Positions 1-8,986 of a stretch of 64,000 bases of DNA are shown here, piece after piece. The notes under the pieces were generated by a model, which ran no database searches, was not told the DNA's origin, and worked only from the letters and a program-made list of their open reading frames with translations. The position numbers and the translations under genes were made by a program. Within the stretch, counting starts at the first letter, position 1. Every line of letters starts with the position of its first letter. Origin of the DNA: Pseudomonadota bacterium (GTDB taxonomy: Bacteria; Desulfobacterota; Desulfobacteria; Desulfobacterales; RPRI01); NCBI GenBank assembly GCA_018817425.1, contig JAHITX010000040.1, forward strand, positions 57,428 to 121,427, in the 5' to 3' direction.

Positions 1-2
1 CA

Positions 3-287
3 GATATAATTTGTCATACGGCATCGCTTGAGCATTTTAAAACGACTCCCGAATCACAAAAAAGCATTGAAGATCTTGCTTTGGCGGCAGAGGTCAGGGC
101 TGAATTATTTGATTTATGCCCATATGTGGAAACAAGTGCCAATGATGGCATAGTGAGCGTAGTAGCCAGAGTTCACGAATATCAGAGATCCAATATTTCT
201 CCCGAGTTGATATCAAAAGCAGAAAGAGTAAATGGTGTTAAAGGTATCAAAATGAAAGTTTTGCCAATTACCGTATATACCGATTAG
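3..287 (+). CDS. BON-domain protein, C-terminal part (5' end outside window)
   Basis: The frame is open from the left edge to a TAA at 285-287, giving 94 visible residues and no start. The last ~65 residues fit a BON domain: an alpha segment (EVRAELFDL), a variable strand, a turn like DGIVSVVARV and a closing VNGVKGIKMKVLPI. BON domains bind phospholipid or small molecules and often end multidomain proteins. The preceding residues resemble the tail of cytidylate-kinase-like proteins of this phylum, but too little is visible to name the enzyme. The universal stress gene follows after about 40 bp, so the two may be co-transcribed. Confidence 0.55.
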   Translation, partial: DIICHTASLEHFKTTPESQKSIEDLALAAEVRAELFDLCPYVETSANDGIVSVVARVHEYQRSNISPELISKAERVNGVKGIKMKVLPITVYTD

Positions 288-324
288 ATCAGGCTGTATT
301 TATAAAGTGTTTTTAGCGTAGATT

Positions 325-1131
325 ATGGGATTATATGACAAAATATTAGTTGCAGTTGATGGTTCCGATGCAAGTCTTCATGCACTATCTGAATCTATAA
401 AACTTTCTTACTGGGTAAGGGGAAGTGTTTGTGCGATTTATGTTGCGCCTTCGTATGAAGGTGATTTGAGTTTAACGGGTGTTAAGAATCTGGATGCATT
501 GTTAAGCGAACCCTGTAAAATCACTCTTGCTAAAATAAAAGAAACTGTTGAACAAATTGATGCCTCCATTCAGGCTTTGTGCTTGGAAGGTGAACCTTTT
601 GAGAAAATAATGGAATATGCTGAAAAAGAGGGTTTTGATCTTATAGTTGCCGGGGTTGAAAAGAAAAATACCTTATACAGGACGCTAATTAAAGGGGTTG
701 CGGAAAAAATAATCCGTTATGGTTCAAAAGATATTCTTATAATACCGCAAAACACTTCAATCGGCTGGGATAAAATCCTTGTTTCAAAAAATAAATCCCA
801 ACATGATGGAATGGCAGTTAAAAAAGCAATGGAAATTACAAAAGCATATGGTGGGGAATTGCTTATTATAGATGATAATATAAATAAAAAAGAAGTTATT
901 AATGGAATAAATAAACTTTCTTCCAAAATTGTGTTTAAAACAATTATAAAAAATGGAAATGGACCGAAAGCAATCTTAGATACTGCTTTTGAAAATAATA
1001 CTGATTTAATTATCATGAGCTCTTTATTCAAAAAAAGTATCAGGAATTTAATTTTCAAAAATACCATTGAAAAAGTAGTTTTATCTTCAACCTGCCCTGT
1101 GCTGGTTGTATCCGAGAGCCTTGTCAGTTAA
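325..1131 (+). CDS. Tandem universal stress protein (UspA family)
   Basis: This 268-residue protein carries two Usp alpha/beta domains, roughly residues 1-140 and 150-268. The first opens with the family signature KILVAVDGSDAS and closes with DILIIP; the second opens with WDKILVSKNK and closes with CPVLVVSES. The nucleotide-binding loop is not canonical in either half, so ATP binding is uncertain. Usp proteins are cytoplasmic stress or redox adaptor proteins; no partner can be assigned here. No clear Shine-Dalgarno precedes the ATG. Glutaredoxin and FTR-like genes follow closely, suggesting a small redox-stress operon. Confidence 0.85.
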   Translation: MGLYDKILVAVDGSDASLHALSESIKLSYWVRGSVCAIYVAPSYEGDLSLTGVKNLDALLSEPCKITLAKIKETVEQIDASIQALCLEGEPFEKIMEYAEKEGFDLIVAGVEKKNTLYRTLIKGVAEKIIRYGSKDILIIPQNTSIGWDKILVSKNKSQHDGMAVKKAMEITKAYGGELLIIDDNINKKEVINGINKLSSKIVFKTIIKNGNGPKAILDTAFENNTDLIIMSSLFKKSIRNLIFKNTIEKVVLSSTCPVLVVSESLVS

Positions 1132-1170
1132 ATAAAAATTTATAATAAACTAATATGAAAGGAAAATAAT

Positions 1171-1419
1171 ATGCCTCCGGTAAAAATGTATTCGCTTAGT
1201 ACTTGCAGACATTGTAAAGACGCCAAAAAATATTTTGATGAATGCACAATAAATTATGATTTTGTTGATGTAGATCTTTTAAAGGGAAAAGAAAGAAATG
1301 AAATCCTTGAAGAGATAAAAAAAATTAATCCCGATTGTTCTTTTCCTACAATAATAATAGGCGATAAGGTAGTTGCCGGCTTTAAAGAAGAAGAAATCAA
1401 GGAGGCGTTAGGAATATAA
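1171..1419 (+). CDS. Glutaredoxin-like thiol-disulfide protein
   Basis: A compact 82-residue thioredoxin-fold protein with the redox motif CRHC near residues 13-16, a cis-proline stretch (FPTIII) and a C-terminal GF/EEIKEAL helix, all typical of glutaredoxin/NrdH-like proteins. It begins at ATG 1171 after an AAAGGAAAAT ribosome site. Its TAA at 1417-1419 directly abuts the ATG of the ferredoxin-thioredoxin-reductase-like gene, indicating translational coupling. The pair could pass electrons from ferredoxin through the FTR-like protein to this glutaredoxin; that route is inferred from adjacency. Confidence 0.88.
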   Translation: MPPVKMYSLSTCRHCKDAKKYFDECTINYDFVDVDLLKGKERNEILEEIKKINPDCSFPTIIIGDKVVAGFKEEEIKEALGI

Positions 1420-1752
1420 ATGGAACCTGAAATACTATATGAAATGTTAAAAAAAGTTCAGGAACCCAAGGGGTATTATTTTAATAAAGACAAAGCAGTA
1501 GTAATAGATCTGCTTGAGTCCCTTTGTTTCAATAAAGAACGCTATGGATATATGGCATGTCCATGCAGGCTCGCATCCGGAGACAGAAAAAATGATGAAG
1601 ATATAATATGTCCTTGCGTATATAGGGTTAAAGATGTGAAACAATACGGGAGTTGCTATTGCGGTCTTTATGTCTCAAAAGAATGGAACGAAGATACCGA
1701 TGAACATGAATATGTTCCTGAAAGAAGGCCGGGATCAAGAATGATATTTTAA
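1420..1752 (+). CDS. Ferredoxin-thioredoxin reductase catalytic-subunit-like protein
   Basis: A 110-residue protein with the three cysteine pairs of the FTR beta chain: CPCRLASG, a second CPC 14 residues later, and CYC in GSCYCGLYV. In characterised FTRs these bind a 4Fe-4S cluster and an adjacent redox disulfide that takes electrons one at a time from ferredoxin to reduce a thioredoxin. No variable alpha subunit is visible, as is usual for anaerobes. The start codon touches the stop of the glutaredoxin gene, which is its probable disulfide partner. The family call is solid; the physiological partner is inferred. Confidence 0.85.
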   Translation: MEPEILYEMLKKVQEPKGYYFNKDKAVVIDLLESLCFNKERYGYMACPCRLASGDRKNDEDIICPCVYRVKDVKQYGSCYCGLYVSKEWNEDTDEHEYVPERRPGSRMIF

Positions 1753-1755
1753 AAA

Positions 1756-2538
1756 TTATCTTTGCTGGATATTTTTATTTTTTATCCCCCATAAAAAATA
1801 TTTTATCCAGGCAAAGCCTAATTTTAATAATGCCGTATCATTGGTTTTTATTTTTGATAAAAGATCGTATTTGATTTTGTAGCGCTTTAAAAAGCTGCTT
1901 TTGAATACAAAGTCTTTGAAACTGTCAATATTATAAGTAGCCATAAAAGCCATTTTTGCTTTTGATCCTTCAGGGCCTTCGCTTCCCCAAGGGTTGTTTT
2001 TAAAAAGGCTTGCAAGCTCACCCCACTGGGCAGTCATTTGATTATGTATAGATGCATCCTGATCTTTTGCCCATGAAGATGCTGTCCACTTTTTGTTTTC
2101 ATGTTGTCCCAGACAAAAATCGGGCGGTTTAAAAAAATAGATTGGCATATTTTCTTTTCTCTTAGCATCATAAAAGATACCCTGCTCAACTGGAAAAGTC
2201 CGGCAGGTATCGGGTCTGTCAATATAAACGGAACAACCTTTTTCAGTTAAAAAAGGGCATGTTTTCTCATAAGATTCAGACATTCGCAAAAGTACATCAG
2301 GGAAAAACCCTGAAGGACGCATAACTATATCGATATATTTTTCAAGAAATTCATCTGAAGAAATTCCAAGCTTATTTTTAAGCCTTAAAACATCATATGG
2401 ATATAAAAACAGATTGATATTACGGCAGCATTTATTAAAACAGGTAAGTTCGCTGTGGCATTGAAAAGAAAAAACCTCATCATCTTTGAGCATGCCTTCT
2501 GACAGGCTATCAATATTATCTAATTCTATATATTTCAT
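1756..2538 (-). CDS. YkgJ-family cysteine-cluster protein
   Basis: A 260-residue cytoplasmic protein with the clustered cysteines of the YkgJ (Fe/Zn-chelating) family: FQCHSELTCFNKCC near residues 26-39, then CPFLTEKGCSVYIDRPDTCRTFP near residues 94-117. These are thought to hold a metal ion or Fe-S cluster; the biochemical role of the family is unknown. The C-terminal half has no recognisable motif. It is convergent with the FTR-like gene, with only 3 bp between the stop codons, and divergent from rplM across a 310-bp gap. Confidence 0.8.
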   Translation of the reverse strand: MKYIELDNIDSLSEGMLKDDEVFSFQCHSELTCFNKCCRNINLFLYPYDVLRLKNKLGISSDEFLEKYIDIVMRPSGFFPDVLLRMSESYEKTCPFLTEKGCSVYIDRPDTCRTFPVEQGIFYDAKRKENMPIYFFKPPDFCLGQHENKKWTASSWAKDQDASIHNQMTAQWGELASLFKNNPWGSEGPEGSKAKMAFMATYNIDSFKDFVFKSSFLKRYKIKYDLLSKIKTNDTALLKLGFAWIKYFLWGIKNKNIQQR

Positions 2539-2728
2539 ATTTCGCTACGATCACATACTATTTGCAAATTTTTATTGCCAAAAACAATGCATGTTATTAA
2601 TCTGTTTAAAATTTTACCTTGCCGTTGCAAAGTGAAATTGAAGTAAACCACATACGGAGATCTTTCGTCAAGACCTTGATGTTACTATACGACTATTATA
2701 TTAAATGTTGATATACGGCATTCATTTT

Positions 2729-2816
2729 TTGACAAAGAAAAAAATCGGCTTGATACAATTTAATTATTCAAAATAAATACTTTTTTCTTGACACATTCAG
2801 TTAATTTATTTAAAAG
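2729..2816 (+). promoter_or_regulatory. Two tandem sigma70-type promoters for rplM-rpsI
   Basis: In the 310-bp gap before rplM, a perfect TTGACA at 2788-2793 is followed 17 bp later by TAAAAG (2811-2816, four of six consensus bases), ending about 30 bp before the GTG start. Farther upstream a second TTGACA at 2729-2734 is followed by TACAAT at 2754-2759 with a looser 19-bp spacer. Tandem promoters are common ahead of ribosomal protein operons. The rest of the gap shows nothing clear. Confidence 0.55.
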
Positions 2817-2848
2817 TATCAGATTCTAAAAATACAGGAGTTTTCGTT

Positions 2849-3283
2849 GTGAAAAAATATACATACAGTGCAAAGAATACAGATAATCAAGATAAATGGG
2901 TAATCATTGATGCAAACGGAGCTATACTTGGAAGGCTTGCAACGAATGTAGCTTCACGTCTAAGAGGTAAAAATAATCCCTTGTTTACCCCTCATGTAGA
3001 TATGGGCGAAAGCGTTATTGTAATTAATGCTGATAAAATTGCTCTTACCGGAAGAAAACTGGAACAGAAACGCTATTATAGACATAGCGGATATGTAGGT
3101 GGTCTTAAAGAAATTAATGCAAAAAAACTTCTTGAAAAAAAGCCCGAAGATATTATCCGGTTTGCAGTAAAAGGTATGTTACCCAAAAACAAGCTGGGAG
3201 CTAAGCTTTATAAAAAACTCAAAGTTTATGCCGGAGATAAGCACCCTCATGAAGCCCAGACGCCTGAGATAATTACACTTTGA
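2849..3283 (+). CDS. rplM: 50S ribosomal protein L13
   Basis: A 144-residue L13 homologue of normal length. Diagnostic blocks include [16 protein letters not shown] near residues 13-28, [10 protein letters not shown], the [11 protein letters not shown] segment and the [15 protein letters not shown] tail. It begins with GTG after a CAGGAG ribosome site and is followed 26 bp later by rpsI, the near-universal bacterial pairing. L13 is an early-assembling protein of the large subunit. Confidence 0.97.
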   Translation: MKKYTYSAKNTDNQDKWVIIDANGAILGRLATNVASRLRGKNNPLFTPHVDMGESVIVINADKIALTGRKLEQKRYYRHSGYVGGLKEINAKKLLEKKPEDIIRFAVKGMLPKNKLGAKLYKKLKVYAGDKHPHEAQTPEIITL

Positions 3284-3309
3284 TAATACTTTTTTTATTG
3301 GGGAATTAA

Positions 3310-3705
3310 ATGGAGAAACAAAACATATTTTATGCCACCGGAAGACGAAAAAGCGCTATCGCTAAAACTTGGATGAAACCGGGAACGGGACAGGTTATAA
3401 TTAACGATAAACCTATCGAAGATTATTTTAAGATTGAATCAGCAAGAATTAATTTAATCAGGCCTTTTGTAATTACCAATACGCTTGGAACATTTGATGT
3501 TAAAGTCCGCGTTTTGGGTGGTGGGATTACCGGACAGTCAGGCGCAGTCAGATTGGGTATAACAAGAGCTCTTATCCAATCAAACCCTGATTTAAGGTCG
3601 GTTTTGAAAAAAGCAGGTTTTGTAAAAAGAGATCCAAGAATAAAAGAAAGAAAGAAATATGGTCAAAAAGGCGCAAGAGCAAGATTTCAGTTCTCGAAAC
3701 GTTAG
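3310..3705 (+). CDS. rpsI: 30S ribosomal protein S9
   Basis: A 131-residue S9. The N-terminal ATGRRKSAIAKTWMKPG block, the central VRVLGGGITGQSGAVRLGI segment and the basic C-terminus ending in FSKR are all characteristic; the terminal Lys-Arg reaches the P-site tRNA on the ribosome. It forms an operon with rplM and is followed by a stem-loop that probably ends the transcript. Confidence 0.97.
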   Translation: MEKQNIFYATGRRKSAIAKTWMKPGTGQVIINDKPIEDYFKIESARINLIRPFVITNTLGTFDVKVRVLGGGITGQSGAVRLGITRALIQSNPDLRSVLKKAGFVKRDPRIKERKKYGQKGARARFQFSKR

Positions 3706-3789
3706 AATATCAGGCTTGTATTATTTATATGCCTTTGCATAAGATGCCATCTTAAACTATATAAATCTTAATCCAATTCAAAAAACAAA

Positions 3790-3834
3790 CAGCGAATAGC
3801 ATATATCCTGATTTACTTACTGCTATTCGCTGTG
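3790..3834. terminator. 13-bp perfect stem-loop after rpsI
   Basis: ACAGCGAATAGCA at 3790-3802 is perfectly complementary to TGCTATTCGCTGT at 3822-3834, with a 19-nt loop. GATTTTATTT follows the right arm. It lies between convergent rpsI and the RNase Z-like gene, so it may end transcription in both directions; A-rich sequence on the left supplies the U-tract for the minus strand. Confidence 0.6.
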
Positions 3835-3898
3835 ATTTTATTTACCAACCTATTAACTTCTGATTTTATCTTGCCCTTAACCTTGAACCTGCATTAAC

Positions 3899-4900
3899 TT
3901 ACTTTATATATTTTCCATATTCCTCTTTTGCCTCATTATATAAATCTTTTTCATACCCGAAATATCGGGGAGAAAAATGAAAAATGGTAAATTGTTTTGT
4001 TTTTGCCATAGCTGCCAGATAGCCGGCCTGTCTTGCAGTGAGATGGAATTTCTTTTCCGCAAGTGCACAATCCTTGTGCAGAAAACTCGCCTCTATATAA
4101 AGATGGTCAGAATTTTTTGCAAATTCAATTATTTTATCTATGTTGTATTTATTGAATGCTACATCTCCAATATAGGTTATTTTCTGGCCCTCAGTCATTA
4201 ATACTATCTTTTTGGAAAGCTCACCAAGTATAAATTTTTTTTTGTTTTCATTTACAAAAACCTCAAATTCAGAATCAGGATCTTGTTGCTTAAACAGTGC
4301 ATCTTTTAAATTTTTAAGCCATGGACCGATTTCAAGTCCTAAAGCTTCAACATTTTCTTTAATTATGTTTATATGAAAGCGTTCTTTTATTGAAAAGCCA
4401 AGACATGGTATTTCATGGTCCAGGATTAAAGTAGAGATACTAAAAGCCGGTTCTTCAAAAAGGATTTTGTTAAACCCGGTTATTATTACTTTGGAATCAG
4501 GATAAAATTTGTTGATACAGCGGTATGTTTTTGTTAGTTGTTGATTCGGCTTGATTTCTGTTGCATGCAGAATTAAGGAATTAGTGTAATTTTGAACAAG
4601 ATTCCATGAATACCCTGCGAGTTTGCCTTCGATATTATTTAAAAAACCTTCCGGTCCATAAAGATGAATATCTTTGTTTCGTCCCAGAGAAAGGCGCAGC
4701 AGCCTGTCAAAACCTGAGAAATGATCCATGTGGGTATGTGATACAAAAACATGACTGATTTTAAGTATATCTTTTGATGAAAGAGAATAAATATCTCCAA
4801 GATCAAATAACACAGCCCGTTTATCAAAGAGAAAAGAAATAAATAATCCGGGATCATCGAAAGGACCGTTTACTGTCCTTGGATGAAAAATGGGACGCAT
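3899..4900 (-). CDS. RNase Z-like metallo-beta-lactamase-fold hydrolase
   Basis: A 333-residue MBL-fold protein. The HTHMDHFSG motif near residues 55-63 supplies the zinc-binding His/Asp set, YIGDV near residue 244 carries the later Asp ligand, and the end has HLTARQAG and IFHFSPRY, which resemble ribonuclease Z and its relatives. RNase Z trims tRNA 3' ends, but a long insertion (about residues 130-230) and overall divergence mean the substrate could differ. It overlaps the upstream 142-residue gene as TAATG, so they are translationally coupled. Confidence 0.75.
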   Translation of the reverse strand: MRPIFHPRTVNGPFDDPGLFISFLFDKRAVLFDLGDIYSLSSKDILKISHVFVSHTHMDHFSGFDRLLRLSLGRNKDIHLYGPEGFLNNIEGKLAGYSWNLVQNYTNSLILHATEIKPNQQLTKTYRCINKFYPDSKVIITGFNKILFEEPAFSISTLILDHEIPCLGFSIKERFHINIIKENVEALGLEIGPWLKNLKDALFKQQDPDSEFEVFVNENKKKFILGELSKKIVLMTEGQKITYIGDVAFNKYNIDKIIEFAKNSDHLYIEASFLHKDCALAEKKFHLTARQAGYLAAMAKTKQFTIFHFSPRYFGYEKDLYNEAKEEYGKYIK

Positions 4901-5328
4901 TATGCTGATAGAAATTTCATAACCTGTTTGTTAATGCAATTATACAGATCTTCATCAGAACCAAAAATTTCAATAATATCTTTATGTTTTATGAGTTGTT
5001 CAATTACAAAAGATGTTACATAAAGCGAAACTACATTGGGTTGAGAAAGCAGATTTCTATAGGGAGCAATAACGAAATCTATGTCGAAATCTTCAGACCG
5101 GGTTAATTTTTCAAGACACATCCGAATTTGTTCTTCAGAACTGTTTTTGTTGGTAGTTTCTATGAGGTTATCTTCTATAAGCTTTGTAGTAATAGCATTG
5201 GAAAGTGGCTCATAACACTCTTTAACAGTGTTAATTGCTTGTCTGCGAGCATATTCTTTTGAAGATTCAATTTTTGATAAAATACTTGATTCTCTGTTAC
5301 TTGCCCGGAATACCTTGGCCATTTGCAT
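4900..5328 (-). CDS. Conserved hypothetical protein, 142 aa
   Basis: No family is recognised. The protein is mostly charged alpha helix with no signal peptide, membrane segment or cysteine motif. Two helical blocks stand out: SKIESSKEYARRQAINTVKEC near residues 18-38, and a hydrophobic NVVSLYVTSFVIEQLIKH near residues 98-115. Its stop overlaps the start of the RNase Z-like gene, so it is the first gene of a two-gene unit and may support the same process. Codon use matches its neighbours. Confidence 0.65.
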   Translation of the reverse strand: MQMAKVFRASNRESSILSKIESSKEYARRQAINTVKECYEPLSNAITTKLIEDNLIETTNKNSSEEQIRMCLEKLTRSEDFDIDFVIAPYRNLLSQPNVVSLYVTSFVIEQLIKHKDIIEIFGSDEDLYNCINKQVMKFLSA

Positions 5329-5470
5329 TCCCCTATATTATTGATTAAGATTGGCAGCTTAATAAAAATAACTTTACTTAAAACTGCATATTTTGTTTTG
5401 GTATTGCCTTTTATTACAAGCTAAAAAGTTGTTGTATAATAATTGCACATAGACAGAAATGCAAGGGAAA

Positions 5471-7183
5471 TTATATATTTTCTATAACAAGCTGGATAGA
5501 TTTATTTCCGTTCCACCGGTTCCATCGAAGCCTAAATGCAATTTGCTCAAAAAAATCTATTTCAGGCATATCTTTATCGATATTAAAATGTATAGCATTG
5601 TAAACAAGATTTATATTTCCTGTTTTATCACTTAAAACCATACGTCTGTGATTTTCTCCGACTATATCTGAAGAAATTACACTAATGTTTCGTGCAAGAA
5701 AAACCGGCTCCGGGTTTCCCGTCCCAAAAGGCTTTAAAGACTCGATTTCATCAATGAAATCCGCGCATATCTCATCAAAAGCAAGCTCATAGTCTATACA
5801 TATATCTGTCAACAGATCTTCGGAATGAGATATTTGTAAAACAGTATTTTCAAATTCACGCTCAAACAAGCTTAAGTTTTGTATCTTTATTGTTACCCCT
5901 GCCGCCATGGAATGACCGCCAAAAGCTTCTAAAAGATTAGAACAAGCCGCAAGACCTTCGTATAAATCAAAATAAGAAGTACTTCTTCCGGAACCTTTTG
6001 CTATGTCATCTTTTTGTGCAAAAAGTATGGTTGGGCGGTTATATCTTTCGACAAGCTTTGAAGCAATTATGCCAAGTACTCCTTCGTGCCAGCTATGGTG
6101 TGAAAGAACAATGGATTTTTTTAAAAGTATGTTGGGATTATTTTGTATATATTCTAAAATTTCATTAAAGATCTTTTTTTCTATATTTTGTCTTTTTATA
6201 TTCATCGAATTCATTTGCCGGGCGATATTATCCGCAGTATTAGGATTATTTGTCAAAAGAAGTTTGACTGCGTCTTTTGCATTATCAACTCTTCCCATTG
6301 CATTTATGCGGGGGGCAAGCCTGAAGGCAATATCTTCTGAATCAATACTGTTTTTGCAATTACTTGCCTTAACTAAAGCATTTATTCCCGGCCTTTTGCC
6401 GGAATTGATAAGATCAAGCCCGGTTTTTGTGAGAATTCTGTTTTCTTCCAGCAGTGGTACCATATCTGCAACGGTGCCAAGAGCAATAAGATCACAAAGG
6501 TTCTTAAGGTTTGGTTCCGGATGCGTATCCCAGAAATGCATGTCGCGCAAATGTTTCCTGAGACAAATAACAAGATAAAAAGCAACGCCTACACCTGCAA
6601 GATCGTAAAGGCCCGAACTGCAATCGGGACGTTTTGGGCTTATAATAGCTAACGCTTCAGGAAGTTTTTCAGAAACTTTATGATGATCAGTTATAATTAT
6701 ATCTATGCCGGCATCATTAGCGGCTGTTGCAGCTTCATGGCTGCTTGAACCGCAATCAACCGTGATAATCAGGTTAATGTTATTTGCTCTGGCGATTTCG
6801 GGTATATGCTTTTCGCGTAGGCCGTATCCTTCTTTTAGCCTGTCCGGAATATAATATGAAACATCAGCTCCGGTGTGCAGCAGAAATTCTACAAGAAGTG
6901 CGGTTGAAGTAACACCGTCAACATCATAATCACCGAAGACAAGTATTTTTTCACGGCTCATAATTGCTTTATAAATACGATTTACGGCTATTTCCATGTC
7001 TTTTATGAAAAAAGGTGGCCTTAGATTATCAATGGAAATATTTAAAAAAGCATGAGCCTCTTTGGCAGTAATAATTCTCCGGTTAACCAGTAATAATGCA
7101 ATAAAGGGGGTGCATTTTACAGCTTTCGAGATTTTATCGACAAGGTTTTTATCGGGCTGAAGAATGTGCAATTTTTTTTTCAT
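5471..7183 (-). CDS. recJ: Single-stranded-DNA exonuclease RecJ
   Basis: About 570 residues, the normal RecJ core length. The DHH phosphoesterase motifs are FGDYDVDGVTSTALL near residue 80, ITVDCGSSS and IITDHHKVSE; the DHHA1 region follows with GRVDNAKDAV and GGHSMAAGVT; an OB-fold ends the protein. RecJ degrades ssDNA 5' to 3' in recombination and mismatch repair using Mn/Mg. I chose the ATG at 7183 over the in-frame TTG two codons upstream because ATG gives the usual MKKK start; neither has an obvious Shine-Dalgarno. Confidence 0.93.
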   Translation of the reverse strand: MKKKLHILQPDKNLVDKISKAVKCTPFIALLLVNRRIITAKEAHAFLNISIDNLRPPFFIKDMEIAVNRIYKAIMSREKILVFGDYDVDGVTSTALLVEFLLHTGADVSYYIPDRLKEGYGLREKHIPEIARANNINLIITVDCGSSSHEAATAANDAGIDIIITDHHKVSEKLPEALAIISPKRPDCSSGLYDLAGVGVAFYLVICLRKHLRDMHFWDTHPEPNLKNLCDLIALGTVADMVPLLEENRILTKTGLDLINSGKRPGINALVKASNCKNSIDSEDIAFRLAPRINAMGRVDNAKDAVKLLLTNNPNTADNIARQMNSMNIKRQNIEKKIFNEILEYIQNNPNILLKKSIVLSHHSWHEGVLGIIASKLVERYNRPTILFAQKDDIAKGSGRSTSYFDLYEGLAACSNLLEAFGGHSMAAGVTIKIQNLSLFEREFENTVLQISHSEDLLTDICIDYELAFDEICADFIDEIESLKPFGTGNPEPVFLARNISVISSDIVGENHRRMVLSDKTGNINLVYNAIHFNIDKDMPEIDFFEQIAFRLRWNRWNGNKSIQLVIENI

Positions 7184-7336
7184 CGGCAAAATACATACGC
7201 TATATTGTAAAATCTAACAATAAGAAAAAAAGTATTTTTTATTGATAATGCGCAAAACATAATGATACTATAATATTTAAGTTAAATATTGAATATTTTT
7301 TATTATCAGACATTAGGTTTTTTCAAGAGAATAATA

Positions 7337-7561
7337 TTGAAAATTACAGAGAAATATTACCGTATAGACAGAAAAAACATTGCTTTTCTAAAATTTATTT
7401 TTGAGGCATATGATGGAATTGCCATAATTACTACTATTGACCGGTTTAATGGAATTATAATGTTTCGCATACCTCCAGGATGTGAAAATGATGTCGAGGA
7501 GGTTTTGCAGGATCTTAAAAAAAATATTTGGGTTGAAGAATATATTACGGACGTCAATTAA
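7337..7561 (+). CDS. DUF4911-like small protein
   Basis: A small protein preceding miaB by 12 bp. The sequence RIDRKNIAFLKFIFEAYDG, the TTIDRFNG turn and the PPGCENDVEEVL helix match the DUF4911 pattern, which has no known function and is commonly found next to miaB in Desulfobacterota. The frame is open from TTG 7289 (90 aa), but TTG 7337 gives the usual N-terminus beginning just before the conserved tyrosines and has a weak AAGAGA site upstream, so I prefer 74 aa. A ferredoxin-like alpha/beta fold is likely. Confidence 0.65.
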   Translation: MKITEKYYRIDRKNIAFLKFIFEAYDGIAIITTIDRFNGIIMFRIPPGCENDVEEVLQDLKKNIWVEEYITDVN

Positions 7562-7573
7562 GATAATAAAATA

Positions 7574-8986
7574 ATGAATACAAAATACCTGTACATAAAT
7601 ACTTTCGGCTGTCAGATGAATGTTTATGATTCAGAGCAGATAATAGGTCAATTAACTCCTTTGGGCTATGAATTATCCGATTCTTTTGATGAGGCTGATC
7701 TAATAATTATAAATACATGTGCAATTAGAGAAAAAGCAGAGCAGAAAGCTTTCAGTTTTTTTGGACGTCTTGCAAATCTGAAAAGAAAAAAGCCAGGCCT
7801 TATTATTTGTGTGGGAGGTTGCGTAGCCCAGCAGGAAGGTTTGAACATACTTAAACGCTTTACATATATTGACATTGTTTTTGGTACACATGCCATAAAC
7901 AGGTTGCCGGAACATATTAAAAATATTTCAATAAAAAAGCGCAGAATATCTGATATTGAAATGAATAATGAGATTATAGAGATTTCATCTGATGTTTTTC
8001 CGATTGCTGATAACGGAGTTACAAGGTTTGTGACTATTATGCGCGGATGTGATAATTACTGTACTTATTGTGTGGTTCCCCATGTGAGAGGTCCTGAAAT
8101 AAGCAGAAAACCTGAAAGTATTGTTGAAGAGATTCGTAGACTTGTTAATACCGGAGTGCAGGAGATCACGCTTTTAGGCCAAAATGTTAACAGTTACGGT
8201 ATGAAAGAAGGTCTTTGCTCGTTTACTGAACTTCTCAAACTTGTAAGTGAAATAGACGGACTTTTTAGAATCAGATTTACTACTTCTCATCCTAAGGACC
8301 TTTCGGATGAGCTTATGTATGCCTTCAAAGATCTTGGAAAACTATGCAATCATATACATCTTCCGGTTCAGTCCGGTTCAAATAAAATATTGAAAAAAAT
8401 GAACAGGAAATATACAAGAGAAGAATATCTTGAAAAAATCTATAAGCTTAAAAAAATATCTCCCGGCATTGCTATAACATCTGATGTGATTGTAGGTTTT
8501 CCAGGAGAAACAAAAGAAGATTATAAAGATACTCTTGATCTTGTTAAGGAAGTGGAATTTGACAGCCTGTTTACATTCGAGTATTCTAACAGAATAAAAG
8601 CACCCGCAACAAAATTTACAAATCAAATTTCTGATAACATAAAAAAAAGCAGGCTCAGGGAACTGTTGGAAGTTCAGGAGTATTATACTACAAAAAAGAA
8701 TCGGGCTCTTATTGGATCAAATGAGCTTATACTTGTTGACGGATTAAGCAAAAAACAAGAAATTTCAAATCAACGGAATGAATTTGAAAGTATTTGCTGG
8801 TCAGGAAGAACTTCAACAAACAAAATTGTAAATTTTGCCTGCGAAAAATCCTTTAATGATGTTTTTATAGGCAAGAAACTTGGCGTTAAGATTGAAAAAG
8901 CATTTTTGCATTCTCTTTTCGGAAAACCGGTTGATTTTAAACCAAAGCCATTTGATTCAAAAAAGGAGGAAACTTATGCTGCTTAA
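7574..8986 (+). CDS. miaB: tRNA-2-methylthio-N6-dimethylallyladenosine synthase
   Basis: A 470-residue methylthiotransferase. The N-terminal UPF0004 domain has the three cluster cysteines (TFGCQMN, NTCAIREKA and VGGCVAQQ). The radical-SAM motif CDNYCTYCVVP follows near residues 159-169, and a TRAM domain closes the protein. The CxxxCxxC with YC/VVP wording favours MiaB over RimO or MtaB. It converts i6A37 to ms2i6A37 in tRNAs reading UNN codons. Its last 11 bp overlap the next gene, whose ribosome site lies inside miaB. Confidence 0.94.
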   Translation: MNTKYLYINTFGCQMNVYDSEQIIGQLTPLGYELSDSFDEADLIIINTCAIREKAEQKAFSFFGRLANLKRKKPGLIICVGGCVAQQEGLNILKRFTYIDIVFGTHAINRLPEHIKNISIKKRRISDIEMNNEIIEISSDVFPIADNGVTRFVTIMRGCDNYCTYCVVPHVRGPEISRKPESIVEEIRRLVNTGVQEITLLGQNVNSYGMKEGLCSFTELLKLVSEIDGLFRIRFTTSHPKDLSDELMYAFKDLGKLCNHIHLPVQSGSNKILKKMNRKYTREEYLEKIYKLKKISPGIAITSDVIVGFPGETKEDYKDTLDLVKEVEFDSLFTFEYSNRIKAPATKFTNQISDNIKKSRLRELLEVQEYYTTKKNRALIGSNELILVDGLSKKQEISNQRNEFESICWSGRTSTNKIVNFACEKSFNDVFIGKKLGVKIEKAFLHSLFGKPVDFKPKPFDSKKEETYAA

